Counted from the first letter of the stretch, positions 17,380-25,070 are shown. The stretch: 37,347 nt of DNA from Paludibacteraceae bacterium (GCA_905233935.1 CAJOFU010000023.1:5967-43313), one strand, 5' to 3'. Made by a program: numbers and translations. The notes: generated from the letters alone by a model not told the origin.

Positions 17380-19214
17380 TCGATCGTATCCCTTCCGGAT
17401 TTCATCCGTTTGTTATACCGTTCCTGGTGGGCATGGGGTTCGTGTTCCTCTACCTGATCATCGGGTTTGTGCGTCTTCTGTTTGAACTCAATCACAAGGA
17501 GCGTCAGCGGTTCTTCCTCTCGCTCATCAACCCGAAGATCGCCCTTAAGAACGTTCGCGACATCTTCCTCGACTGCCTGATTCACGTCAAGCTCTGGAAG
17601 CGCAACAAGCTCCTCGGTTTCATGCACTCGTCGATTGCCTTCGGGTGGTTTATGCTCATTGTGCTCGGACATATCGAGGTGTTGCTGTTTGTGCCCGGAC
17701 GAATCAATATCTTCTATTACCCGATCTTCTTCAACTACTTCGTAGCCGAGAACGAACAGACCCTGAAAGGCTCGTTGCTGTTCTTTTTGATGGACTTTTT
17801 CCTGTTGATTGTGCTGATCGGTATAGCCTTGGCGATGTACAAACGTGTGCACTCGCGTCTGTTCGGCATGCGCCGCACGCCGTGGCCTACGCTGATGAAC
17901 AATATCGGTCTGTACTCGCTCTGGGCAATCTTCCCGCTGCGACTGCTGGCTGAGTCGTTCACGGCGCATATCAGCGGCGGTTCGTTCCTCACTATCCCTG
18001 CCAACTGGCTCTTCCGGCAATTCCTCGGCAACGACCTGAATATGCTGCCTACATGGTGGGTCTATTCGATTGCGCTGGGAGTGTTCATGCTGGTGCTGCC
18101 GTTCTCGCGCTATATGCACATCCCTGCGGAGATGCTGCTCATCCCAATGCGTAACGCCGGTATCAAGGTGCGTAGTGCCCGCAAAGGTTTTGCGCGTCTC
18201 GAGGTGCTCTCTTGCCCGAACTGCGGCGTCTGCATTGATGCCTGCCCGATGACCGCCAACCGCGCGAACGTCAGAGATTGCACCGTATATCTCACCCGTC
18301 AGATCCGCCGCCACAACGAACGGCGCATCAACGAGATCAGCGACAAGTGCCTGATGTGCGGCAAGTGTACTGCCGTCTGTCAGGTTGGCGTCGAAGGACC
18401 CGAACTCCGCCTCATGCAGCGCGCCACACGCTCCTACGGCATCCAGCCCGACTACGCTTCACTAACCACTAACCCACTCGGGGTCCCCGCAAGTAACACG
18501 CAGCGGGGTGACTTAACCACTAACTCCCTAAACGTAGCATACTTCGCCGGCTGTATGACCAAACTTACGCCTGCCATCGGTCGCAGCGTGATGTCCGTTC
18601 TTGCGAAAGCCGGCATCGAAGCCACATGGCTGGATCGCGATGATGGTTTGTGTTGCGGACGACCGCTCTATCTATCCGGACGCATTGAGGAAGCCGAGCA
18701 ACTCGCCAAGCGCAACGAGGAACTGATCCGTCAGTCCGGCGCGAAGATTCTGCTTGTCAGCTGTCCGATCTGCTATAAAATGTTCCGCGAACACTACAAG
18801 CTCGAGGGCATAGAGGTTGTACACTACGTCGATTACTTCAATCAACTCATCGCCGAGGGTAGGCTGAAAGTCGATAAGAGTGCCGTCTGCTACGTCTATC
18901 ACGACCCCTGCGAGTTGGGGCGCGGCTGCAACAAGTACGAGGAGCCTCGCAAACTCCTCGGTCGCATAGCCGGTATAGCCGAGGCAGAAAAGAACCGCGC
19001 GGAGAGTGTCTGCTGTGGCGGATCGCTCGGTTCGCTTACGCTCAACCACCACCAGCGCGAGGCGATAACCAAGGGTGCGCTCAACAACCTCTATGCATCC
19101 CGCGCCGACGCCATCGCCACAGCCTGCCCGCTGTGCAAGACAACCTTCGCCCGCTACGCCGACCGCCCCGTCAAAGACCTCGCCGAGATCCTTGATGCCG
19201 CTACCAAATCATAA
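17376..19214 (+). CDS. Membrane HdrE-HdrD fusion (DsrK/HmeD-like iron-sulfur protein)
   Basis: A 612-residue fusion. Residues about 10-250 hold five or six membrane helices like a cytochrome b/NarI-type quinone module, with histidines near helix ends (H84, H99, H248). Two [4Fe-4S] motifs follow (C280-x2-C-x2-C-x3-CP; C325-x2-C-x2-C-x3-C). Two CCG domains complete it (C393, CC426-427, C463-x2-C466; C512, CC546-547, C584-x2-C587). This is the domain order of HdrE+HdrD, or DsrM+DsrK, which exchange electrons between menaquinone and thiol/disulfide or sulfur carriers. It would anchor the Hdr-like complex to the inner membrane. Residues about 362-388, between the ferredoxin and CCG parts, are encoded by a heptad/GC-palindrome repeat. 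Confidence 0.87.
   Translation: MIDRIPSGFHPFVIPFLVGMGFVFLYLIIGFVRLLFELNHKERQRFFLSLINPKIALKNVRDIFLDCLIHVKLWKRNKLLGFMHSSIAFGWFMLIVLGHIEVLLFVPGRINIFYYPIFFNYFVAENEQTLKGSLLFFLMDFFLLIVLIGIALAMYKRVHSRLFGMRRTPWPTLMNNIGLYSLWAIFPLRLLAESFTAHISGGSFLTIPANWLFRQFLGNDLNMLPTWWVYSIALGVFMLVLPFSRYMHIPAEMLLIPMRNAGIKVRSARKGFARLEVLSCPNCGVCIDACPMTANRANVRDCTVYLTRQIRRHNERRINEISDKCLMCGKCTAVCQVGVEGPELRLMQRATRSYGIQPDYASLTTNPLGVPASNTQRGDLTTNSLNVAYFAGCMTKLTPAIGRSVMSVLAKAGIEATWLDRDDGLCCGRPLYLSGRIEEAEQLAKRNEELIRQSGAKILLVSCPICYKMFREHYKLEGIEVVHYVDYFNQLIAEGRLKVDKSAVCYVYHDPCELGRGCNKYEEPRKLLGRIAGIAEAEKNRAESVCCGGSLGSLTLNHHQREAITKGALNNLYASRADAIATACPLCKTTFARYADRPVKDLAEILDAATKS
18460..18524. repeat. Composite repeat inside the HdrE-HdrD gene
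   Basis: Two CACTAAC heptads (18460-18473) lead into CGGGGTCCCCGCAAG (18479-18493) and ACACGCAGCGGGGTG (18496-18510), followed by another CACTAAC (18518-18524). The GC-rich sub-blocks match those at 4869-4899 in the glycosyltransferase gene; the flanking heptads have a different sequence. Confidence 0.78.
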
Positions 19215-19248
19215 ATTTGAAATAATCGTTCGAGCGCAGCGAGATAAG

Positions 19249-19273
19249 AAATCATAAATCATAAATTACAAAT
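19249..19273. repeat. 7-bp repeats before the cysteate synthase start codon
   Basis: AAATCAT, AAATCAT, AAATTAC, AAAT and then ATG. Another AAATCAT/AAATTTG pair lies at 19206-19219 just after the previous stop. Confidence 0.82.
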
Positions 19274-20557
19274 ATGAAATTCTCTCCCACATCCTACAAA
19301 CTCATCAACGTGGCTAACAACCACCGTTTCGAAGACCGAGGCTGGACGCTGAGTGACCCTGCCGGTGGCGAACCCTCGCTTATTCGTGCCGAATACGCCA
19401 ACCGCAAGTTCACCGTTCGCGAAGACCTCGACGGCATCTACCGTTATGCCGAGTGGATGCCTATCAAGCGCACACTCAAGAACAGTTGTCCGCCTGTAAC
19501 CTATAAGTCGGTCAAACTCGCCAAGTTCCTCGGCTTGGAGAATCTGTACATCACTTTCTCCGGCTGGAATCCGAAGATCGGCGCGAAGATGACCACCTGC
19601 TCGTTCAAGGAAACCGAGGCGTATAGCGTGCTCGCGCGCATGGATAAAGATGAAAAGCGCGTACTTATCGTGCAGTCTGCCGGTAACACCGCTCGCGCCT
19701 TTGCGCAGGTCTGCTCCGACAACCGCATCCCTATCGTCATCTGCGTACCCGAGGATAGCCTGCATGATCTCTGGTTCCACAAGCCGCTGCACGACTGCGT
19801 CAAACTCATCGCCGTCCCCCATGGCTGCGACTACTACGACGCCATCGCCCTGGGCGAGAAACTTGCCCAAGACCCGCACTTCTTCCTCGAGGGCGGAGCG
19901 AAGAACGTTGCCCGCCGCGACGGAATGGGCACAACCGTGCTCTCGTTCGTTGAGGCTACGGGACGTATTCCCGATGCGTACTTCCAAGCCGTAGGTTCGG
20001 GTACAGGTGCTATTGCCGCCTACGAAAACGCCTGCCGACTCGAGGCAGACGGACGGTTCGGCAAGAACAATATGCGCGTCTATGTCGCCCAGAACAAACC
20101 CTTCACGCTCATGTACGACTCATGGAAAGCCGGTTCGCGCCAGCTTGTTGACCTCGCGCCCGAGGAAGGTCGCCGTCAAGCCGAAACCATCCTCGCCAAG
20201 GTGCTCTCCAACCGCAAACCGCCGTACGGCATCATCGGCGGATTGTACGACACACTCATCAAGAGCAACGGCGACTGTTTCCTGGCGTCCAACGAAGAGA
20301 TTATGTACTGGTTCATGCAGTATCGCAACCTCGAGGGCTACGAACTACTGCCTGCTGCCTGCGTAGCGGTGGCTGCACTCGCCCAAGCCGTCAAGAGCGG
20401 TGCTGTGCGACCCGACGAATATATCATGCTCAACTGCACCGGTGGCGGGTTCTTTAGCGCTATGAGCCGCGGCTTTGTTAATAAGCAACCTGACCTCGTT
20501 CTCTCGCCCGATCTGCCTGCCGAACAGGTCATCGCACAAGTCTCTGCGTTGTTTTAG
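19274..20557 (+). CDS. Cysteate synthase-like PLP enzyme
   Basis: A 427-residue fold-type II PLP protein of the threonine synthase superfamily. The lysine is in MTTCSFKETEA (K112); threonine synthases usually show (T)GSFKDR or GAFKD and an N-terminal CxxC that is absent here. The phosphate-binding loop is GSGTGAIAAYE. These traits, plus FSGWNPKIGAKM and VPEDSLHDLWFHKP, match cysteate synthase (L-phosphoserine + sulfite gives L-cysteate + phosphate, EC 2.5.1.76), known from methanogens for coenzyme M and from sulfonolipid-making Bacteroidetes. It closes the operon behind the acyltransferase, reductase and Hdr-like genes. The alternative is an unusual threonine synthase; the substrate call comes from family resemblance and context. 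Confidence 0.78.
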   Translation: MKFSPTSYKLINVANNHRFEDRGWTLSDPAGGEPSLIRAEYANRKFTVREDLDGIYRYAEWMPIKRTLKNSCPPVTYKSVKLAKFLGLENLYITFSGWNPKIGAKMTTCSFKETEAYSVLARMDKDEKRVLIVQSAGNTARAFAQVCSDNRIPIVICVPEDSLHDLWFHKPLHDCVKLIAVPHGCDYYDAIALGEKLAQDPHFFLEGGAKNVARRDGMGTTVLSFVEATGRIPDAYFQAVGSGTGAIAAYENACRLEADGRFGKNNMRVYVAQNKPFTLMYDSWKAGSRQLVDLAPEEGRRQAETILAKVLSNRKPPYGIIGGLYDTLIKSNGDCFLASNEEIMYWFMQYRNLEGYELLPAACVAVAALAQAVKSGAVRPDEYIMLNCTGGGFFSAMSRGFVNKQPDLVLSPDLPAEQVIAQVSALF

Positions 20558-20656
20558 AATCGATGCAGTAGAGTAGGGTCAACCAGCACGGTTTGTAAGG
20601 TTTACGTGCAAAACCCGACAAAATTTACCAAGCGTTGACATTTTTCTATCGAAAGA

Positions 20657-20688
20657 TTTGGTAATAAAAAAATAATTTTGTACCTTTG
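20657..20688 (+). promoter_or_regulatory. Promoter of the rpsF operon
   Basis: TTTG (20657-20660) and TACCTTTG (20681-20688), spacing 20 nt. Transcription would begin about 85 nt before rpsF, leaving a leader long enough for autoregulation. Confidence 0.85.
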
Positions 20689-20702
20689 TACGCTTTTGTG
20701 CT

Positions 20703-20748
20703 GCAAAACGCAGAGCGACGTTTCAGCCCGGCGTTGCGCACAGAGCAA
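20703..20748 (+). promoter_or_regulatory. rpsF leader hairpin, possible S6:S18-binding element
   Basis: GCAAAACGC (20703-20711) can pair with GCGTTGC (20731-20737) leaving an AA bulge, with CCG (20728-20730) just before the 3' arm; a short TTGC/GCAA stem partly overlaps. A CCG next to a stem in the rpsF leader is the hallmark of the S6:S18 autoregulatory RNA in many bacteria. The fit here is judged by eye only. Confidence 0.35.
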
Positions 20749-20781
20749 TGTTTAACTTTTAATCATTAATAATCAAACATT

Positions 20782-21126
20782 ATGGTAAATCACTACGAGA
20801 CCGTTTTCGTTCTTACCCCCGTTTTGTCTGAGCCACAGATGAAGGAAGCGGTCGACAAATTCGAGAACCTTCTCACGCAGAATGGTGGCACCATCCTGAA
20901 CCGTGAGGAGTGGGGACTGCGCAAACTTGCGTACCCTATCCAAGCAAAGACGTCCGGATTCTACTGCGTTCTGCAGTTTGATGTAGAGACGGCATTCATT
21001 GCAAAGCTCGAGACTGAGTTCACTCGTGATGAGCGCGTGCTTCGCTTCCTCACAACCCGTCTTGACAAGTATGCTTTTGAGTATGCTGAAAAACGTCGTA
21101 ACCACACTAAAAAAGAGGAGGCTTAA
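20782..21126 (+). CDS. rpsF: Ribosomal protein bS6
   Basis: 114 residues of the small-subunit protein that pairs with S18 on the platform. It begins [27 protein letters not shown], with [29 protein letters not shown] and [16 protein letters not shown], all typical. It is the first gene of rpsF-rpsR-rplI-rpmE; rpsR follows 2 nt after the stop. Confidence 0.98.
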   Translation: MVNHYETVFVLTPVLSEPQMKEAVDKFENLLTQNGGTILNREEWGLRKLAYPIQAKTSGFYCVLQFDVETAFIAKLETEFTRDERVLRFLTTRLDKYAFEYAEKRRNHTKKEEA

Positions 21127-21128
21127 TT

Positions 21129-21395
21129 ATGGCACAGAATGATGAGATTCGCTACCTGACCCCGAAACAGACGGATCAGAAGAAGAAAAAGTACTGCCGC
21201 TTCAAGAAAGCCGGTATCAAGTACGTGGATTACAAAGACCCTGAGTTCCTCAAGAAGTTCCTCAACGAGCAAGGCAAGATCCTGCCCCGTCGTATCACCG
21301 GTACTTCGCTGAAGTTCCAACGCAAAGTTGCTCAGGCTGTTAAGAAAGCTCGCCACTTGGCATTGCTGCCTTACGTAACCGATATGATGAAATAA
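21129..21395 (+). CDS. rpsR: Ribosomal protein bS18
   Basis: 88 residues. [42 protein letters not shown] and the tail [22 protein letters not shown] are diagnostic. It binds with S6 on 16S rRNA. Start ATG is 2 nt after the rpsF stop. Confidence 0.98.
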   Translation: MAQNDEIRYLTPKQTDQKKKKYCRFKKAGIKYVDYKDPEFLKKFLNEQGKILPRRITGTSLKFQRKVAQAVKKARHLALLPYVTDMMK

Positions 21396-21431
21396 GTATT
21401 ATTGTTTAACCCTTTAACACAGAAAGACATC

Positions 21432-21881
21432 ATGGAAGTTATTTTGATTCAAGACGTAGCCAACCTCGGCTACAAGAACGATATCGTTAAGGTACGCGAC
21501 GGTTACGGTCGTAACTACTTGCTGCCCAACAAGCTGGCTATCATCGCCAATGAGAGCAACCGCAAGCAGCTCGCCGAGAACCTCAAACAGCAGGCTCACA
21601 AACTGGCTAAGCTCCTGGCTGACGCTCAGGCTTTGGCTGAGAAACTCGCAGCAACGGTAATCAACGTGCCCGTTAAGGCTAACGAAGACGGCAAGATCTT
21701 CGGTACAGTTACCACGCAGCAGATCGCTGACGCCCTCAAAGCTCAGGAGATCGACGTGGACAAGAAGGTCATCACCGTTGAGCCGATCAAGCAAGTTGGT
21801 GAGTACGAGGCTACTGCCCGTCTGCACCGCGAGGTTAAGGCAACCATTAAGATTAACGTAGTAGCTGAAGCTGCTGAATAA
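21432..21881 (+). CDS. rplI: Ribosomal protein bL9
   Basis: 149 residues with the N-terminal MEVILIQDVANLGYKNDIVKVRDGYGRNYLLPNKLA signature, a long connecting helix and a C-terminal domain. I use ATG 21432: the ten extra residues of the longer reading are not conserved. A 36-nt spacer follows rpsR. Confidence 0.98.
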   Translation: MEVILIQDVANLGYKNDIVKVRDGYGRNYLLPNKLAIIANESNRKQLAENLKQQAHKLAKLLADAQALAEKLAATVINVPVKANEDGKIFGTVTTQQIADALKAQEIDVDKKVITVEPIKQVGEYEATARLHREVKATIKINVVAEAAE

Positions 21882-21896
21882 AAACATTCGAAAGTT

Positions 21897-22151
21897 ATGA
21901 AACAAGGAATTCATCCCGAGAACTACCGCGTAGTAGTTTTCAAAGATATGTCGGATGGCACACAGTTCTTCAGCCGCTCTTGCGCTAACACGAAGGACAC
22001 CATCGAAATCGACGGTCAAACTTATCCGCTCATCAAGCTGGAAATCTCCAACACTTCGCACCCGTTCTATACCGGTAAGTCGAAGTTGGTTGATACAGCC
22101 GGACGTGTTGATAAGTTCATGTCACGCTACGGCAACCGCAAGCGTAACTAA
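21897..22151 (+). CDS. rpmE2: Ribosomal protein bL31, type B
   Basis: 84 residues: MKQGIHPENYRVVVFKDMSDGTQFFSRS, LEISNTSHPFYTGKSKLVDTAGRVDKF. It lacks the four-cysteine zinc site of type A L31 (one Cys only), so it is the zinc-independent form, common as the sole L31 in Bacteroidetes. It ends the operon before a strong hairpin. Confidence 0.96.
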   Translation: MKQGIHPENYRVVVFKDMSDGTQFFSRSCANTKDTIEIDGQTYPLIKLEISNTSHPFYTGKSKLVDTAGRVDKFMSRYGNRKRN

Positions 22152-22159
22152 CCATGCAA

Positions 22160-22189
22160 CGAGGCGAGCACCATGCTTGCCTCGCGCTT
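22160..22189 (+). terminator. Terminator of the ribosomal protein operon
   Basis: CGAGGCGAGCA and TGCTTGCCTCG form an 11-bp stem (one G-U) with a CCA loop, followed by CGCTTTTA. Confidence 0.82.
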
Positions 22190-22199
22190 TTATTAATGA

Positions 22200-22266
22200 A
22201 TCCGCCATGCTTGGCGGATCATCAACACCCAGCTATCCGCCATACATGGCGGATCATGCAACACCC
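22200..22266. repeat. Two tandem palindromic units before the pseudouridine synthase gene
   Basis: ATCCGCCA-TGCT-TGGCGGAT (22200-22219) and ATCCGCCAT-AC-ATGGCGGAT (22235-22254). Each is followed by an ATC/ATG-CAACACCC-like tail (35-bp period). The second tail ends at the ATG. They could be terminator hairpins, operators or a duplicated palindromic element. Confidence 0.75.
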
Positions 22267-23214
22267 ATGAAACGAAAGAACAACACCATCTTACGCGCCA
22301 CAGCAGCCACCACCCTTCTTGACTTGATGCAAGCCAAACTCGGCGGCATGACCGTCACCAGCATCAAGCAGTTGCTGCGCTCGCGGCGTGTGCAGGTGAA
22401 CGGCGCTATATGTACCCGTGGTGACCAAGCCCTCAAAGCCGGCGACGAGGTAACGATCCTCTCGCAGGCAGGTACAACCACGCTGCACCATCCCAAACTC
22501 TCACTCGTATATGAAGACGACCATCTCTTGGTCGTCAACAAGAAACAAGGACTGCTCACTGTGCCCGTCAACCCTGACAGCGCAGAAACGACAGCACTCT
22601 CCATTCTCAAAGCGTACGTGCGCCGTCAGCATCCGCGTAACAACGTCTTCGTGGTACATCGACTTGACCGCGAGACCAGCGGGCTGCTCGTCTTCGCCAA
22701 GACGCCCCAACTCCAAGAATACATGCGCACCTACTGGCGGCAACTCGTCACCAAGCGCACCTATATAGCCCTCGCCGAAGGTGTTCTGCCCGAGCAGAAA
22801 GGCACGATCACTACATGGCTCACCGAGGACAAACGCAACGCAATGGTCTTCTCTTCCCCCGTGGATGACGGCGGACAAAAAGCCGTCACACACTACGAAG
22901 TGTTAGGCACGCGTCCTGTCAAACACGTAAACGACACGATAACGACACGTAAACGAGACGTAAACGACAGCGAGGAAGAAGCCACGCTCTCCCTTGTAGC
23001 GCTGAACCTCGAAACCGGTCGCACCAACCAGATTCGCGTGCATCTCGCCTCCATCGGTCATCCCGTTGTCGGCGACCGTAAGTACGGTCACGGCAACACG
23101 TTCTCGCCCGTGGATCGCCTTTGCCTGCACGCACGCATCCTCGAGTTCATTCATCCCGTCACCGAGCAGGTTGTGCACTTCGAGACACCCATACCCCGCG
23201 AATTCAAGGTCTGA
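22267..23214 (+). CDS. RluA-family 23S rRNA/tRNA pseudouridine synthase
   Basis: Isomerises uridine to pseudouridine in RNA. The 315-residue protein has an N-terminal S4-like RNA-binding domain (about 17-72: TSIKQLLRSRRVQVNGAICTRGDQALKAGDEV) and the catalytic domain with VHRLDRETSGLLVFAKT (catalytic Asp), the later NLETGRTNQIRVHLASIGHPVVGDRKYG and RLCLHA. It is close to RluD/RluC, but the target cannot be fixed. Start ATG 22267 because upstream sequence is palindromic repeats. An 11-bp tandem tract (22924-22967) encodes a charged loop HVNDTITTRKRDVNDSEE inside the catalytic domain. A 20-bp perfect palindrome lies 24 nt after the stop. Confidence 0.93.
   Translation: MKRKNNTILRATAATTLLDLMQAKLGGMTVTSIKQLLRSRRVQVNGAICTRGDQALKAGDEVTILSQAGTTTLHHPKLSLVYEDDHLLVVNKKQGLLTVPVNPDSAETTALSILKAYVRRQHPRNNVFVVHRLDRETSGLLVFAKTPQLQEYMRTYWRQLVTKRTYIALAEGVLPEQKGTITTWLTEDKRNAMVFSSPVDDGGQKAVTHYEVLGTRPVKHVNDTITTRKRDVNDSEEEATLSLVALNLETGRTNQIRVHLASIGHPVVGDRKYGHGNTFSPVDRLCLHARILEFIHPVTEQVVHFETPIPREFKV
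22924..22967. repeat. Four 11-bp tandem repeats inside the pseudouridine synthase gene
   Basis: CACGTAAACGA, CACGATAACGA, CACGTAAACGA, GACGTAAACGA. The same unit length as the 10835-10921 tracts but another sequence. Confidence 0.83.
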
Positions 23215-23238
23215 CCTCGGTCGGATACAACGATAGCT

Positions 23239-23258
23239 TCTGACCAAGCTTGGTCAGA
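23239..23258. repeat. 20-bp perfect palindrome
   Basis: TCTGACCAAGCTTGGTCAGA, 24 nt after the pseudouridine synthase stop and 32 nt before the kinase start. It may work as a hairpin terminator lacking a T run or as a protein-binding site. Confidence 0.7.
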
Positions 23259-23290
23259 TAACACCATAACCCTCAAATATCGTCGATTAT

Positions 23291-24967
23291 ATGGAGAATA
23301 CAGTAACCATCTACTGCAAAAACAACAAGCAGTACTACGACATCCAGCGCGGCACAGCCCTCTTGGATGTCTATCGCATGACAGGGCTGCAACTGCCCTA
23401 TCCTGTAATTGCTGCACGCGTCAATTACAAGGTTCAGGATCTCACGTTCCTCGTCTATAAGCCCAAGGATATCGAGTTCCTCGATGCCTCGTGCTCCGAA
23501 GGTATGCGCTGCTATGTCCGCACGCTGGAGATGGTAATGGCGTACGCCGTGCGTACTCTGTTCCCGCACACCGATCTGCGCGTTGAGCATCCTATTTCCA
23601 AAGGATACTACTGCACACTCAAGGACTTTGACGGCACATACATGATCATCACGCCGGAGATCATCGACGCTATCGAAGCAAAGATGCGTGAGTTCATCGC
23701 TGCCGACAAACCCATCGTTGCCGAAGAGAAACAGACCAAAGAGGTTATCCGCCTCTTCAAGGAGTGTCACGACGAGGAAACAACGCTCTTTGAGACCCTT
23801 GGCAACCCATACTGCCGCTACTTCCGCATCGACGACTTTATCGACTACTACACTTCGGCGCTTATGCCTTCCACGGGTTATCTCAACGTCTTTAAACTTG
23901 AGCCGTATCACGAGGGTATCTTGCTCCGTATCCCCAGCCGTACCAACCCCACACAACTCGAAGAGAGCTGCAATCAGGATAAGATGTTTGATATCTTCAC
24001 CGAATATACCGGTTGGAACAAACTTCTCAACATCAGCAACGTAGGCGAGTTCAACAAAGCATGCAAAGGCAACAAATCCTTTGAAATGATCAAGCTCTCC
24101 GAGGCACTCCACGAGAAGAAGATCTCGCAGATCGCCGATATGATTGTCAACAAGAAAGGCGGCATGCCGAAGTTCGTGCTTATCTCCGGACCTTCGTCCT
24201 CAGGTAAAACAACGTTCAGCAAACGTCTGACCATCCAGATGCTCGTCAACGGTATTCGCCCCGTTGTGCTCTCCATGGATAACTACTTCGTCAACCGCGA
24301 AGACACTCCGCTCGACGAAAACGGTGATTGGGATTTCGAGCACATTGAGGCACTCGACCTGCCATTCTTCCGCCAGCAGGTAGCTGATCTTCTGGACGGT
24401 AAAGAGGTTGAACTGCCGAGCTTCAACTTCGAGACCGGCAAACGCGAGTTCCGGGGTAACAAACTCCAACTCAAAGACGATACCGTGGTGATCATGGAAG
24501 GTCTGCACGCTATCAACCCGCAACTGCTGCCGAACATCCCGCGTGAGAAAACGTTCAAGATCTACGTATCATCGCTCACCACCGTCAATCTCGACAACCA
24601 CAACTGGATACCTACCACCGACGTGCGCCTTATCCGCCGCATCGTGCGTGACTACCGCTACCGTGGTTACTCGGCACGCGACACTATCAACCGCTGCCCC
24701 AGTGTTCGTCGTGGTGAGGAACGCTGGATCTACCCGTTCCAGGAGGAAGCAGACGTGATGTTCAACTCATCACTGCTCTTCGAGTTAGCGGTACTCAAGC
24801 GCCACGCCGAACCGATCCTCTCCGAAGTGCCGAAGTACTGCGACGAATATGCCGAGGCACACCGACTCCATAAGTTCCTCTCGTACTTCGAGTCGATACC
24901 CGAGAAGGAGATCCCGCCAACATCCTTCCTCCGCGAGTTCGTCGGTGGCTCTTCGTTCCGCTATTAA
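23291..24967 (+). CDS. TGS-domain nucleoside (uridine kinase-like) kinase
   Basis: A 558-residue cytoplasmic protein. Residues 1-62 are TGS/ubiquitin-like, and about 65-180 resemble the second N-terminal domain of threonyl-tRNA synthetase. The C-terminal part (about 290-500) is a P-loop kinase: Walker A SGPSSSGKTT (300-308), LSMDNYFVNREDTP, the substrate segment DLPFFRQQVADLLDG, VVIMEGLHAINP, and RLIRRIVRDYRYRG. It is the widespread TGS-kinase of Firmicutes and Bacteroidetes annotated as uridine kinase/phosphoribulokinase family. The exact nucleoside is unproved. The gene ends at 24967 and is followed by 24-bp repeats and a strong terminator. Confidence 0.9.
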   Translation: MENTVTIYCKNNKQYYDIQRGTALLDVYRMTGLQLPYPVIAARVNYKVQDLTFLVYKPKDIEFLDASCSEGMRCYVRTLEMVMAYAVRTLFPHTDLRVEHPISKGYYCTLKDFDGTYMIITPEIIDAIEAKMREFIAADKPIVAEEKQTKEVIRLFKECHDEETTLFETLGNPYCRYFRIDDFIDYYTSALMPSTGYLNVFKLEPYHEGILLRIPSRTNPTQLEESCNQDKMFDIFTEYTGWNKLLNISNVGEFNKACKGNKSFEMIKLSEALHEKKISQIADMIVNKKGGMPKFVLISGPSSSGKTTFSKRLTIQMLVNGIRPVVLSMDNYFVNREDTPLDENGDWDFEHIEALDLPFFRQQVADLLDGKEVELPSFNFETGKREFRGNKLQLKDDTVVIMEGLHAINPQLLPNIPREKTFKIYVSSLTTVNLDNHNWIPTTDVRLIRRIVRDYRYRGYSARDTINRCPSVRRGEERWIYPFQEEADVMFNSSLLFELAVLKRHAEPILSEVPKYCDEYAEAHRLHKFLSYFESIPEKEIPPTSFLREFVGGSSFRY

Positions 24968-25030
24968 GCTGCGTTTGATGTTGTTTGAAGCTGCGCGTTT
25001 AAAGTTGTTTGAAGCTGCGCGTTTGAGGTT
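24968..25030. repeat. 24-bp repeats, reverse orientation
   Basis: GAAGCTGCGCGTTTGA and GTTGTTTGAAGCTGCGCG blocks alternate right after the kinase stop: the complement of the units at 5391-5440 and 7369-7437. Confidence 0.85.
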
Positions 25031-25036
25031 AAACAA

Positions 25037-25070
25037 CAAGGCGGTTCACTCGCGTGAGCCGTCTTGTTTT
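25037..25070 (+). terminator. Terminator after the nucleoside kinase gene
   Basis: CAAGGCGGTTCAC pairs with GTGAGCCGTCTTG (13 bp, two G-U) around a TCGC loop, followed by TTTT. An almost identical hairpin stands at 26375-26404. Confidence 0.88.

Noticed and set aside
17358..18314. Leftward 318-codon frame opposite the HdrE-HdrD gene
   Set aside because: Extremely His/Glu/Gln-rich translation typical of antisense to hydrophobic coding sequence.
19274..20557. Threonine synthase
   Set aside because: The superfamily is right, but the lysine motif (TCSFKETEA), the missing N-terminal CxxC and the lipid/redox operon fit cysteate synthase better. Kept only as the alternative.
23273..24112. Leftward 279-codon frame opposite the nucleoside kinase
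   Set aside because: Shadow of a well-recognised gene.
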